Part shown: one piece after another, positions 1-11,422 of the stretch
Numbering within the stretch: position 1 is the stretch's first letter
Layout of the letters: the number at the start of each line of letters is the position of its first letter
Source of the DNA: Hofstenia miamia
Taxonomy: Eukaryota; Xenacoelomorpha; Acoela
Length of the DNA stretch: 64,000 nt
NCBI GenBank assembly: GCA_004352715.1
Contig: SCFE01000014.1
Location: 118,252 to 182,251, forward strand
Direction of reading: 5' to 3'
Translations under genes and position numbers: made by a program
Notes under the pieces: generated by a model
What the model was told of the DNA's origin: nothing
The model's input: the letters and a program-made list of their open reading frames with translations, nothing else
Database searches by the model: none

Positions 1-690
1 ACAAGTTTCTACGGCCCTCTTGCAATTGATTTTTTCCAATGTGAAAAATTACTAATACCCGGTGTTGATATTCGGCTAAAGCTTTTAAGATCACAAGATG
101 ATTTTTCTCTAATTGCAGATGATAATTCCGATTACAAAATGCAAATTACAGGTGCCTTCCTAACTCTAAGAAATCTTAGAGTCGCAGAAAGTGTACATTT
201 GGCAATTGAAAAAACGCTATTGACAACTCCTGCTACATACCACTTTACAAGAATTCTTACATGTACATTTATAATTCCAGTGGGTCAGAACACACTTACT
301 AGAGAAAATGTTTTTTCCAATGAGCACATTATAAGAATCGCCTTGGCAATTGTTCCAAATCACCAGTTTACAGGTACAATGTTTACAAACCCGTTTTCAT
401 ATAAATTTTGAGGACTCCGTCAAGTTACTATAACAAGTAGAGGATCAAACATTGCATACACTCCCATGTTAGTTGGAGATGACAACTATGTGCAGGCATA
501 CTATCAATCAATAAAGGCTTTGGGGATAAATAATGATGGTGGTGGTATACCATACACCCAATATAACAAACATGTGATTATGGTTTTTGATCTGACTAGC
601 ATTGCAGAGGCCAACAACGAGGTTTTGTATCCTGAATTGAGTGGCGCGAATATACATTTAACATTGGATTTTAAAAATACACTAACTTAA
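1..690 (+). pseudogene. Polinton/adintovirus-like capsid-type protein (F54H12.2-like), 5'-cut and broken
   Basis: One frame stays open from the first base to TAA at 688-690 except for a single TGA at 409-411, so about 229 codons are visible and the N-terminus lies outside the window. The reading resembles the proteins annotated as F54H12.2-like in invertebrate genomes. These are carried by Polinton/Maverick elements and related adintoviruses, where they are thought to be virion components. Recognisable stretches are the DFFQCEKLL segment near the start, a conserved NPF motif just before the TGA, and a FDLTS motif with a closing L-x-L-x-F beta-strand pattern near the end. It is followed directly by a protease-like fragment and a second structural-type reading frame, which supports a viral-element origin. 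The TGA suggests decay. The family match is from recognition only; no search was run. Confidence 0.72.
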
Positions 691-701
691 TCGATTTTGT
701 T

Positions 702-929
702 TTGGGGGAAACCAATTCCAAAGTCTATTGTCACACTGGCTATCCAGGATTTCACATTTATGAGGGTGATAGAAAAATAAGATTACAAGGAACATCTCCT
801 ATATGTGGTGCTTACTGTATATTTCGTGCATTTTTATTTTTTAATAAAATACCAGAAGTGTTTGTGTTTAGCAATTTACCATTTATTAATGATTTTTTGT
901 GTGATAATTGTCTTAATAAAATTACCTAA
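702..929 (+). pseudogene. adenain-like cysteine protease fragment of the same Polinton-like element
   Basis: A 75-codon frame contains an R-L-Q-x5-CGAYC arrangement (cysteine codon at 804-806). This matches the end of adenovirus-type (C5/adenain) proteases, where a glutamine precedes the catalytic cysteine by a few residues. The segment before it, with an H-x-G-Y-P-G stretch, also fits a protease C-terminal half. The histidine and acidic parts of the active site and any clean start codon are not visible in this frame, so this is at best the 3' half of a gene, possibly frameshifted. Polintons and adintoviruses normally carry such a protease next to their capsid genes, as seen here. Without the flanking structural genes I would not call it. 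Confidence 0.5.
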
Positions 930-1035
930 ACTTGTATTTGATAAAAAACACATGGACAATTTTAATAAAATACATGAACATTACATTACAAGCTCACTCG
1001 GATGATAACAAACGCATAGACGGGTGGTATACATA

Positions 1036-1425
1036 ATGGTTATTGTAACATTATCTGAAAAATGCTGCAGGCCCGAAGTATGTCAGCCAGATGGATTGAA
1101 TGAATTTACAACGTATTTGGACAAACTGATATATAATGCATGTGAAGTTGCGTTAATTGATTTTGGATATCCGTCAAAATTTCTTAATCTTAAATGCCAA
1201 ACGTGGACTTTAAAGGATAAAGATGGAAACATAACCTGAGTGGAAATTTATTCAGTACATAAGCAAAGCTTTCCTGAACTCTATGGGTGTATAAATTACA
1301 TGTTAGACCCTTATGGTATTTCATTAAAATTTAAAACTTTACGCAATTTATTAATGGTGAAGAATGATTCACAATATGAAATAGACTTGGCCCAAGCTGG
1401 AAATCTTCTAGGCTTTTACAAAAAG
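1036..1425 (+). pseudogene. second Polinton-type structural protein, broken and running into a gap
   Basis: From ATG at 1036 the frame reads to TGA at 1237-1239 and then continues open in the same frame to the edge of the N-run. About 129 codons are visible with one internal stop. Near residue 38 it has a CEVALIDFGYP segment. An E-V-A-L-x-[DE]-x-x-Y-P motif close to the N-terminus is typical of a protein repeatedly found beside capsid genes in animal Polinton/adintovirus-like elements. An A-x-x-L-G-F segment just before the gap also fits that family. The exact virion role is not known to me. The TGA and its decayed neighbours suggest a dead copy. Confidence 0.55.
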
Positions 1426-2425
1426 NNNNNNNNNNNNNNNNNNNNNNNNNNNNNNNNNNNNNNNNNNNNNNNNNNNNNNNNNNNNNNNNNNNNNNNNNNN
1501 NNNNNNNNNNNNNNNNNNNNNNNNNNNNNNNNNNNNNNNNNNNNNNNNNNNNNNNNNNNNNNNNNNNNNNNNNNNNNNNNNNNNNNNNNNNNNNNNNNNN
1601 NNNNNNNNNNNNNNNNNNNNNNNNNNNNNNNNNNNNNNNNNNNNNNNNNNNNNNNNNNNNNNNNNNNNNNNNNNNNNNNNNNNNNNNNNNNNNNNNNNNN
1701 NNNNNNNNNNNNNNNNNNNNNNNNNNNNNNNNNNNNNNNNNNNNNNNNNNNNNNNNNNNNNNNNNNNNNNNNNNNNNNNNNNNNNNNNNNNNNNNNNNNN
1801 NNNNNNNNNNNNNNNNNNNNNNNNNNNNNNNNNNNNNNNNNNNNNNNNNNNNNNNNNNNNNNNNNNNNNNNNNNNNNNNNNNNNNNNNNNNNNNNNNNNN
1901 NNNNNNNNNNNNNNNNNNNNNNNNNNNNNNNNNNNNNNNNNNNNNNNNNNNNNNNNNNNNNNNNNNNNNNNNNNNNNNNNNNNNNNNNNNNNNNNNNNNN
2001 NNNNNNNNNNNNNNNNNNNNNNNNNNNNNNNNNNNNNNNNNNNNNNNNNNNNNNNNNNNNNNNNNNNNNNNNNNNNNNNNNNNNNNNNNNNNNNNNNNNN
2101 NNNNNNNNNNNNNNNNNNNNNNNNNNNNNNNNNNNNNNNNNNNNNNNNNNNNNNNNNNNNNNNNNNNNNNNNNNNNNNNNNNNNNNNNNNNNNNNNNNNN
2201 NNNNNNNNNNNNNNNNNNNNNNNNNNNNNNNNNNNNNNNNNNNNNNNNNNNNNNNNNNNNNNNNNNNNNNNNNNNNNNNNNNNNNNNNNNNNNNNNNNNN
2301 NNNNNNNNNNNNNNNNNNNNNNNNNNNNNNNNNNNNNNNNNNNNNNNNNNNNNNNNNNNNNNNNNNNNNNNNNNNNNNNNNNNNNNNNNNNNNNNNNNNN
2401 NNNNNNNNNNNNNNNNNNNNNNNNN
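1426..2425. other. assembly gap of exactly 1000 N
   Basis: The run is exactly 1000 N, a conventional placeholder for unknown length. It cuts the Polinton-like cluster, so further genes of that element may be missing here. Any reading frame drawn across it is meaningless. Confidence 0.99.
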
Positions 2426-4603
2426 TGTGCACAGGGTCTGAAAGCGACAAGATGCAAAGTAATGTATGCAAAACATGAACTGTAACCCGTGATATTAACA
2501 AAATTAGTCATTACAAACAATAAACCAAAAAAATGTAGTTATATCAAAACAATGTAAATTTGGGTGTGAATCATTTAAGCAGGTCCGAATGTGCTAATTA
2601 AAAATGCATTAGCAAGCTGTATCTACCTGTCAAAAAAATCAATTAGCGAGATCTTCAAAGCACTTAGCGTTAAGTATCAATTAGATGACTCAACGCCTCA
2701 ACCACCCCTTCGATATTCACCATCTGTCACGTGACATATGGCGTCATAAGCTCTCGGCCAATCAGAGGCGTTTGTTTGGCGTCTCCTTGCCGCGGCATTA
2801 ACTACTAAAATGATATATTCTCCACAAATTAGAAAAAAATGTCTCATCCAAAAAACATTTGTTTGTTACAACACTCAGGTATAATATATATCTCAAGTAT
2901 ATTACACGTAATGGATTTCTTTAGAGATTTCTGAATGATTGATATATACTCCCAGTTTGGTTGTTTATCAAAAAGTTTTTGCAAAAAATGTCTCCTCGCT
3001 AGTGATGAATCTCATACAATAAAAACGGTATAATGGAAATTAATTATATATTTTGTTTATGGTTTATTTAGATTCCCCATTGTTCAATAAAAAAGTTTTC
3101 CATCATCAACTGATAAAATAATACCTCTTTGCCACGACGAAATTAATTATATATATTTTGCTATGGATTATTTAATTTCACCAACTACACAAAGTTCGCC
3201 ATTGTTACTGACTCGGTCTAAAACAATGTCCTTTCATTACTCACTATCTATTAGGTGCGACAATTTATTGTTATAGTCGATTTAAAATGTTATTTAGTTT
3301 GTTTGCATCTCTCATATATATAACGCAGAGTTTGATAATTAAAAATGTTTTTGATACATGATGTTTAGTTTCCTCTCTATGTATTCACAAAGAAATAAGA
3401 AGCAAGATGTTAGCAAAATAACTAGGGTGTACACTGTCTCTCATTCTATGCTGTAAATCCATTTCCAATTAACAGATCTCAACGTAAACATGCGTGATGG
3501 GAAAAACAGACATTGAATTACAATCTATGCTGATGTTAATCATGGGAAGCAGTTAAAACATACACGGGACGTATTAGTCTTTATTTGTTAATGTCAATTT
3601 CTCTGGCTTACAATAATACATAAAGTGTTTTAATTCGATATTTAATAGTCAATAATATATGAAAACAGAGTGTCTAAAATCTCAGCTTATAGATTAAATC
3701 ATTGAACGTGCGGTGGAATGGAAGATACATGGTGAATGAAGAAAATCCGCGTCTAGCAGGAACTTTTATGGATAGGAAAAATATTAGCCAGCAATTTTGA
3801 AAACGAAATGTGGCTTTAAATGTAATTATCTTGAATTAAACATTGTACATTAACCTTGTAAGCAGTAGAAACATTAGGAATTTTAATGGATAGGAAAAAT
3901 TAGTCATTATCACAAATGCAAGGTCAACCCAATGTATTATACAAAACAAGTGTACGCATGCATAACATGTGATAAAGCCAGGTATATTAACAAGAAAACA
4001 TGTAATGAAATTAGCCATATAAATCAATCATGCGATTGTAATCTATAATGGCCCCAACATGTAAATGAATCATTGTAAAAATCAAACCCCACATAAATGT
4101 CATAAAAATGATTTGCCCAGTAAATGTCACAAATCCCTAATTAAAATGTCCTTGAAATCCATTAGTCAGCAGACTTGATAATGGCAAGTATGTGAATCAC
4201 TAATTAAACCACTCCTTGATATCACCAAGTCAGCTAGGTGTTACAAGAACTTCAGGGTGTCCCATTGGGACCTCCCCTGCCTTATGATAACTACTAATTT
4301 AGTCTTAACATTACTTGCTTGACCAATTACATATTTAAAATGACGTAGTGCAAAACATACAGGACAGGAATAGAAACTCCTATACTTCGGGTTTGCGGCA
4401 TTTGGTGGTAATTGGCTGCAAGGAAATTAGAGTTGGTAGACAAAAATCTTAGAAATTAGCTAAATACTGTACTAAACATAACATATATCTGTCTTGTACA
4501 TAATTATTTATGAAAAACAAATTATTCTATTTATAAACTGCCTACATATTACACTAGGATGGGAATATATTTGCATTTGGTGAAATTCACACCTTAAAGC
4601 TCA
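2426..4603. other. AT-rich non-coding stretch after the gap
   Basis: No supported gene. It holds one GC-richer promoter-like patch (listed separately) and two copies of an ATGGATAGGAAAAA motif near 3768 and 3886. Segments near 2476-2700 and 3960-4250 look vaguely alike but too weakly to call a repeat. It could be flanking DNA or the non-coding end of the Polinton-like element. Confidence 0.6.
2720..2780. promoter_or_regulatory. promoter-like cluster: palindromic E-box, CRE-like site and CCAAT box
   Basis: Within about 60 bases of otherwise AT-rich DNA lie the palindrome GTCACGTGAC (2726-2735, containing CACGTG), a GGCGTCAT half-CRE at about 2740-2747, and GGCCAATCAG with CCAAT at 2758-2762. 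This is a standard animal promoter combination. No gene start can be identified on either side, so it may belong to a transposon or to an unseen non-coding first exon. Confidence 0.3.
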
Positions 4604-4844
4604 TTAACCCTTTCACTGCGTTTCATGAATTTTCAGAAATTCTCAAAAAATGTCATTTTGACACAAAAAAATGAAAACAAATTTTTTCTTAAAAAACACT
4701 ATATTATACTGAATTACACGCAATTACACCCGATTTTGGACATTTTATTGGAAGTTTTTTCAGAGATGTGGACTGAAGTCGATTTTTGCAGTCAGACAAT
4801 GTTGGCCGTGTGACTAAAGTCTAATTTTGCAGTGAAAGAGTTAA
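4604..4844. mobile_element. piggyBac-type MITE, 233 bp plus TTAA target sites
   Basis: TTAA (4604-4607) is followed by CCCTTTCACTGC (4608-4619). The far end is GCAGTGAAAGAG (4829-4840) followed by TTAA (4841-4844). The 12-bp ends are inverted repeats with one mismatch. Duplicated TTAA plus CCC/GGG termini is the piggyBac signature. The interior is AT-rich with no transposase, so this is a non-autonomous element. It sits immediately against mariner transposase sequence. Confidence 0.75.
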
Positions 4845-5090
4845 TTGCGGAATGGACGATTTCCATGGGGAATATTCTTACTGGTTTCCCAAATCGTTTT
4901 TCAGGGTCAAATTGCAATGAGGCTTGTATATACCATATAACATCCCATAGAATATATTCCAATGTATTCAGGTCTGGACTACCAGAGAGCCACTCTTCTG
5001 CTGCAATGATGCTTGGAACATTGGTTTGGAGCCAGGTCAGTGTGCTGGAGCATTGTCTTGCTGCCGGATTTGAACAAAGATTAAGTTAGG
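4845..5090 (-). pseudogene. Tc1/mariner transposase fragment
   Basis: Read on the minus strand from about 5076, the sequence gives a QQDNAPAH motif, then after a stop WLQTNVPSIIAAEEW and SGSPDLNTLEYILWDV. QQDxAPAH carries the second catalytic aspartate, and SPDLNPLDYxLW carries the third acidic residue, of mariner/Tc1 transposases. Here the NPLDY segment reads NTLEY, so the last acidic residue is changed, and a TGA interrupts just after the first motif. Nothing upstream of QQD is recognisable. The far end abuts the piggyBac-type MITE, which may have inserted into this element. Confidence 0.85.
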
Positions 5091-6012
5091 GGTATCACAA
5101 GACATTCTAGAACTTCTTCCTAATAAAGCTTAGCGCTTGTTTTCACCACCGCACTAAACCATTACTACTTGTTTAGCTTTCTGAGCACGTTTGGCATATA
5201 GTTAACATTTTGATTATTGTACTTTTTATTCAGTGAACAGAATGTTTATATTATTTGGAGCACTCAAACCTGACAACTTTCAGAGTTGGATTTAACTGGG
5301 AACCTGTTGTCTGACAATATTTATTCATGTGTGAACATTTCTACCAGTGATTAATTTGAGACATTTCATTATTTGATTAATGAGTCACAATTTTCTGTTC
5401 ACAAGCATTTCATCGAACATGCTCTCTTACAGTTTTAATGGTTCCTGCTGTCGCCGAGTTGTAAACGGGTCTTTGCATGAAATTTCTGCACAACGGGCTT
5501 AATTGTATTAAATTTACATTATTTCTAGTACATTACAATATTATATCAACTGATATATTCAATTGACTAATTAAATACCACTAAATGCAGTATAAAAACA
5601 TCTCAGAAATTGCCTTATTAATAGCAAGCCATAATCAATTTCATTTACTGCATTTACATAAAATCTTATTATGGTTTTGGATATCATGGGCTCAGGCCGG
5701 GGCTAGGTTTGAATTTTAACAACTTCAACAGTCTGGGCTGGGCAATGGCTTAAAGGGTCCGGGATTGAAATCACTTGCACCAAATTCATTGACTATTGAA
5801 ACTTGTCAAAATTCCCGAAATTCATCACATTTGAGTAACGATATTACTGATATCAGATTCTTTTTGTCCCCACTCAATGTTGCTTGTAGTGCTTATGAAT
5901 GTTAGATGCACGGAGAATCTAAAAGCATACAAGACAGGAATCACTCAGTAACAATTTTTAAATCAATTTTTTCTTTTAGGATAAACTTTGAAAGTTGTAA
6001 GAGAATTGTGAC

Positions 6013-6017
<5 letters not shown>
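5091..6017. other. AT-rich intergenic DNA
   Basis: I see no gene or named repeat. A short GC-richer patch at about 5688-5765 (GGCCGGGGC... and GGGTCCGGG) interrupts the AT-rich background and may be transposon-derived. Confidence 0.6.
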
Positions 6018-6045
<28 letters not shown>

Positions 6046-6221
6046 NNNNNNNNNNNNNNNNNNNNNNNNNNNNNNNNNNNNNNNNNNNNNNNNNNNNNNN
6101 NNNNNNNNNNNNNNNNNNNNNNNNNNNNNNNNNNNNNNNNNNNNNNNNNNNNNNNNNNNNNNNNNNNNNNNNNNNNNNNNNNNNNNNNNNNNNNNNNNNN
6201 NNNNNNNNNNNNNNNNNNNNN

Positions 6222-6252
<31 letters not shown>
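6018..6252. repeat. (TA)n microsatellite with a 176-N gap
   Basis: TA dinucleotides run from 6018 to 6045 and from 6222 to 6252 around an N-run (6046-6221), so the true array is unresolved. It begins about 60 bases beyond the GAR1 stop codon, inside or just past the likely 3' UTR of that gene. Confidence 0.95.
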
Positions 6253-6256
<4 letters not shown>

Positions 6257-6314
6257 TAAAACAGAAAAAATTGAAATAAATGTATCAAAATTCCAAGAAA
6301 CAAATATAAAAAGT

Positions 6315-6586
6315 TCATCTTCCGCCTCTAAAACCACCTCTCCTTTGGAAACCTCCTCCCCCTCTATAAGGACCTCTGCCGCGACCACCAAAACCTCCAC
6401 GGCTACCAAATCCACTACCACCTCTGCCACGTGAACCACCACGCCCACCTCTAAAACCACCACCACCACGACCTCCTCGAGCTCCACCTCTGCGACCACC
6501 AGGACCACCACGACCTCGACTTGGTGCTCCAGACGTGAAACGACTAAGTGGCAATGTCTTGAAAGGATCAATATAGAATTTAGTTC
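6315..6586 (-). CDS. GAR1: GAR1, coding exon 2: end of the core domain and C-terminal RGG tail
   Basis: This is the 3' coding exon of GAR1, an H/ACA snoRNP subunit that joins dyskerin, NOP10 and NHP2 on guide RNAs for rRNA and snRNA pseudouridylation and is found in telomerase RNP. The splice acceptor TTTAG precedes 6586. The first two bases complete a glycine codon begun by exon 1. The exon opens [16 protein letters not shown], the end of the conserved Gar1 fold, then becomes a glycine/arginine-rich RGG tail of about 70 residues ending at TGA (6315-6317). RGG tails of this kind bind RNA and are arginine-methylated. The joined protein would be 186 residues, slightly shorter than human (217) or yeast (205) GAR1. 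No AATAAA is seen before the TA repeat downstream. Confidence 0.95.
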
Positions 6587-8975
6587 CTAAATAGATTAAA
6601 TAAAAGAAAATACAAGCAAAAAACAGCTTATAGATGCTAAATGCTATAAAATTTTCTAATGAAAAGAAAACAAAATATTGACTTAAATTTGAAAAATTTA
6701 AAAGAAATGGTTAATTTCAAGGTTATTCGAAATTTATTAATAATTTTCCTAACAAATGGTTTTAACCTTTAATAAGCTTGAAAATGTATCACAAATACAC
6801 TTCGGTGAAAATATTAATAGCAGCAAAAATTTCACTATAATATATCATGTTTCTGAATTATTCTTTGATGAAGCATTAAAAAAACTCAGTTGAGTTTAGT
6901 ATCTATTTTGAACTCTATTTTGCCTATGATGAAGGATAAATGTAGCTCATGTCAGATTGAAGTACAGTAACTGCTTCCGAAGTTACTGTTTTTTAGATTG
7001 GATGGGTAAAAGTAACGCTTTGCTCAGGGAGACTTTGAAAGCTTATATGAGAACTGAATATGTAGTAGGTTTCTTGACACCTCATATAATGATTGTTGCA
7101 AAATTCAACTCTGAGATTTATTAATGACGGAAAATATCAGTGTATTTTAAATAGAAAACAGACATTTTCATAGTAAACTGGCACAAACTTCATATTTCAT
7201 ATTGAGAGCATGCTTCATGTTCCCTTTTCGCATTTTATGCAGTAGAATCCAGTACTCTATTGAAAGGAAAATTACGAAATTCACAAATTATGCACGAGAA
7301 GTACACAGATTGCTTTTATGCATTTAACTTTTACATGTATTGCATTTGATTTTTGCATTTTGCGGTGTCAGTGTTGATAAAGCACAGATGGAATGAGGGG
7401 GTATACACCTGTAGTTTATTTAGCCAGATTTGCTGATGCTCTTTCTGATAATCTGATAATTTCAATTCTATATAAATTGAAAATATAGACAATTAATGTG
7501 GCATAGTGCATTAAACCTACCTTCAAAAATTTAGAACTTGAAATTTCTCAAATTTATCGAATCTTAATATCTTTGAAAATTAATATAAATAGTTTTGCGG
7601 GATAAAAGAATGAAAATTTGTGCCAGACCCAAATTAATGCACAAACGAATTAGAGGCTCTAAGGAATGTAACTGAAAAAAATAACTACATCTCAATGTCT
7701 TAAGGTGACATCTCACGATTAGTGGTTTGCATTCCCCCACCTCACGAGTAAGCAAGGCAATAATGGTTAAAAAAATAATTTAGCTGGTTTAACATCAAAG
7801 GGATTCAGTGGTTTATCTAACAACAATTAACAAATAGCTAGGCTAAAACAAAGGAAAGTGAAACCAAAATCACTTATATTTCATACAAAAAAGATTCTGT
7901 AACTCGATAATTCAGTGCACTAAAATACAGTTAGTTTCCTTTTACTATCAGGAAAATAGACAGGCTCGTATACAGAAAAAGTAATTCAGCTTTAAAGAAA
8001 AAAACAATCATTTCGAAACAAACCTGCAACATCAAATGGAGAAGCAAACGAAAAAGATGTCATTTAAAAACTCATAGTCGTCGGCGGAATAGAACCGATA
8101 AGTTGAATAAGCCATCAAGGACTGCTTAAAAATTAATTATGGCCATGAATGGAAAATTAATGGCCATTTTAAAAAGATATATGGTGTCTGAACATTGCAT
8201 CATTGTTTTTCATATTATGTTCAGCCAATATATCTACATCACGTAATTTAATTGACAATATTTTAAAAATTGCGTTTCAAAAAATAATAAGACTATAATT
8301 AAAATATAACAATAACAAAATTATTTTTTGAAGGAAAATTATTTGTTTTATGAGGCACTTCATACACAATTTTAAAATGCTTATAAATCGCAGATTTTGA
8401 AACAATTAAATTTATAGATGTTCTGGAAGGAGTTGCAGTATTTCCGGACCTGTTATTGTCACAATTGTCGATTGATTATTTTGAAACCAAACCACAAAAC
8501 ACAATACGTAGTAGGAGTACAGCAACTACTTGGTTTATAAGGTTATGGGAATTATTTTAAAATCAATCACCTTAATTACAGACATTACTGAGCAAATATA
8601 TCCTTCAAAATTTAAGCAATGTAACACCAGTGGATTAAAAAATCCGTAATCAGGCCAAATTACGTGTGTGAAATGAAATTTGAAATAATTAACATAAAAA
8701 TATTTAACATTTAAGTTAATAACAAATTTTTAGCCAATTTATGTATTGCAAAAACAAATAGTCAATGAATAAAAAAAACATTAACAAAGCAATAATCAAT
8801 TATTCATTATTGACTACAGTTTTTTTGTTCCAAAATTGTTTGTTGAAATTCAAAAAAATTGTTCTTCTAAAACTTGTGAATGAAAATCCAACAGCACTAA
8901 ACCGTTCAACTCGATTTGAAGTAGGTTCCAATGGAATTACTATTTTCGGAAGCACTTATGCTTAGTCTTGTTAAA

Positions 8976-9600
8976 GTGCAACTGTGGCAAAGTCAGATGT
9001 TTGTTGCACTTGACTACAAATAGCCATTATTGAACAATCTTCTTTCTTTAATGTAATACATGCTTGCCTTTCAATTTCTGTAATTTCAACCACATTTCTG
9101 TCTATTATTTTGATAACACCACTTTCAAAAGGTGGACACTTTACAATTGGAGAATCAGGGAACAAGTATTTTTTGCACGTCAGGAAACTTCATGGATGAC
9201 TTCATCAAAAAGAAAGCGAACAGAAGATAAGTCAATCGTTTCCTTTTGCAAGGCTTCAACCTGTTTTGTTACCAAATGCATATATTTCATAAATGTATTT
9301 CGGAAAATCGGTTCAAGTTTAGTGTACTGCCTTGTACATGGGCTTTCAACAAAAGTAAACGCTTTTAGATCAGTACACACCCACTCTAACCAAGTATAAA
9401 TGTTGCTAGAGCCTTTTGTAGTTGTAATGGGGAAATTTTCAAGCTCATCGATTCTTTGTGTAGAAAGGGAAACTTTTGTCAGATAAATTGGATGTGCACT
9501 TTTAAGGTGATTTATAACATTGCTTTAGCCTTTGTTCTTGACTTGCTTTATAAGGAAGATTTCACACGCCAATTTTTCGAAAGCTGGTATTTTGTTGTAA
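8976..9600 (-). pseudogene. hAT-family transposase fragment with BED-type finger
   Basis: The minus strand gives, in order, a BED-like zinc-finger remnant near 9490-9590 (a C-x-I-F...SNVINHLKSAHP pattern with its usual spacing to the H-x4-H end), then LEWVCTDLKAFTFVESPCTRQYTKLEP, typical of the segment after the finger in hAT proteins of the ZBED type, and further degenerate sequence to about 8976. Stops interrupt all frames (for example just after the KNKG of the finger). It is nested in the GAR1 intron on the same strand as GAR1. No terminal repeats were recognised. Confidence 0.6.
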
Positions 9601-10419
9601 TGGTATTTTAATTAGAAAAACTAAACAAGCTTAAAACATTTTTTACAATAATATCAAGAAACTTAAAACAAAAAATTTAAATCGAATATTTTCGCATTAC
9701 AAATGTAGTGCAAAAACAACCACACATTTTTTGAAATCCTGTTGAAACTAAACCCATGTAAAATATGCGAGGATATGTAATATACCGTTATTTTTGAAAT
9801 TGTAATAATTTATTGGCATAAAGTGGATCCAAGTTTAATACAAATTGTAGTATGACATTTACCTTTATTGAACTTGCATTCCCACATGTCATTACTCGTA
9901 CCAACAGATGAATAAAAGTGGCGAACTAATCGTTTATTTTAAGCGGCAATACTAGGCATAACTTGCACTAATGATTTAGGCCTAATGAATCTTAAAGGAA
10001 GGTATCTCATTAATAACTTTTAAATTATAAGAATATTTGAGCAATAAAATGTACATGAACTTAAACATAATACTACATATCTGACCTAAACTAACCCTAT
10101 GCAGTCGATATTAAGGTTGCTAAGAAACTATGTTCCTCATTGACCGTAAGCACTAGTAAGCCAATGCCCATGTTCAACAGCTGTTGTCTAGCATTGATAA
10201 GCCCCATTTGCAATAGCAGGCTTATAAACACGTTCAACCAGGACTGGGTGTTGTGCAAATGAGCTTGTCTGGTTTACTGCTAATAACTGATTCAGCCGCT
10301 AAAATAGTCTAAAACTATACCCACGGCCAAGTTTTTATATTATGTAATAGAGTGACTGCTACTAGCAACGCAATCTGCAAAAATGATTTGATTTGGCGGG
10401 AAATTTAATGCTATTATTA

Positions 10420-11072
10420 GGGCCGTTCACACGAGGCGGATGATCCGGTAAAAAGCGAATGATGCGGCTAGCCGCATTAAGGGCGTCTACACGAGCTCCG
10501 CTTTAGTAGCCGATCATCTAATTGAACACTGAATACTGAATTGAGATGTTAATGACATATTTTAGCTTGACAAATATAGTCAAATTGAAAATATAATAGA
10601 AATTAAATGCAAATATTAGTGCAAATTGGTCCGGTACCATGTTTGGTTTGTTGGGGCAATACTAGTAGGACTCTAATTGACAAGGCTTAGCACTTGGTGT
10701 CTTTGAGCCTCTTATTTTAATGGATATCTTACGAATACATTTATGACTCTGCTGCGTTGTGTTGTGTATGTTATGTTGTGTGAAGCAACAGTCTTTGCTG
10801 TTGTGTTGTTTTCGTAGTTTTGTAACCCAAATATCGTCAAGCCTGAAATCATCTTTTGGGACCTTTTTAGGTTTGTAAAAAATATCTTTGTCACACTCAG
10901 TGATGCTAATAATGGACAGTAAAACTGCAATGAACGAAGTCATTTTAAAATATGCCGATAAAACCGGCAACGTGTAAATGCAATTATATGATTTTCAAGT
11001 GTTTACATTTCAATGGCTACCTAAACAATTTAAGGAATTCCCCTCTAAAATCTGCCTAGTGTGAATCGGGCC
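10420..11072. mobile_element. 653-bp non-autonomous DNA element with GGGCC-type inverted ends
   Basis: The left end GGGCCGTTCACACGAGGC (from 10420) is mirrored at the right end by ...GCCTAGTGTGAATCGGGCC (to 11072). Reverse-complemented, the right end reads GGCCCGATTCACACTAGGC, an imperfect 19-20 bp inverted repeat. TTA precedes and TAA follows the ends, resembling the TWA sites of PIF/Harbinger elements, although they are not a true direct duplication. A perfect 16-bp palindrome ATGCGGCTAGCCGCAT lies at 10462-10477. A 102-codon minus-strand frame at 10662-10970 starts with a hydrophobic stretch, but it lies wholly inside the element and matches nothing I know, so I do not call it a gene. Confidence 0.6.
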
Positions 11073-11422
11073 TAAACGGGGGCATTGATCAAATATCTTA
11101 GCCAATTAATTCACTTGTTTTTCTTTCGTGTTTAAATATTCGAAGAGTAAATAATGCCGACTTACTTCATAGCACAACAAAATTTAATTGCCAGGCAATT
11201 TACACGAATTTTTGATACACAACTAATGACTGCAAATTGAACTTTGCATGTTATGGCGCAAATCTCAAATTGTCATTAATGGAGTGAGAAAAAATCAATT
11301 AATGGTCATTTAAAATTGTTAAAATCCATTAATGGCAATTAACTTCTCTCCCCCTTAATTTTTGAGCAGCCCTGAAGTAATCGTTTACGTAAGAACATTA
11401 GTTTCACCGACGTAACCAGAGG

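Noticed and set aside
1240-2520. Long frames on both strands across 1426-2425
   Set aside because: Almost entirely N; only the 5' part before the gap has content, and it belongs to the Polinton-like gene already listed.
2476-4250. Possible diverged repeat between 2476-2700 and 3960-4250
   Set aside because: Only scattered short words agree (AAAATTAGTCATTA, ATATTAACAA). Too weak for an ancestral duplication by eye.
5906-6571. Long frames over the TA/N region and antisense frames of the RGG tail
   Set aside because: IYIYIY and N-runs are not coding. The valine/glutamate-rich frame is a shadow of the GAR1 RGG exon.
10662-10970. 102-codon frame with a signal-like hydrophobic start as a secreted protein gene
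   Set aside because: It lies wholly inside an inverted-end element, has no splice or promoter support, and an overlapping frame of similar length exists.
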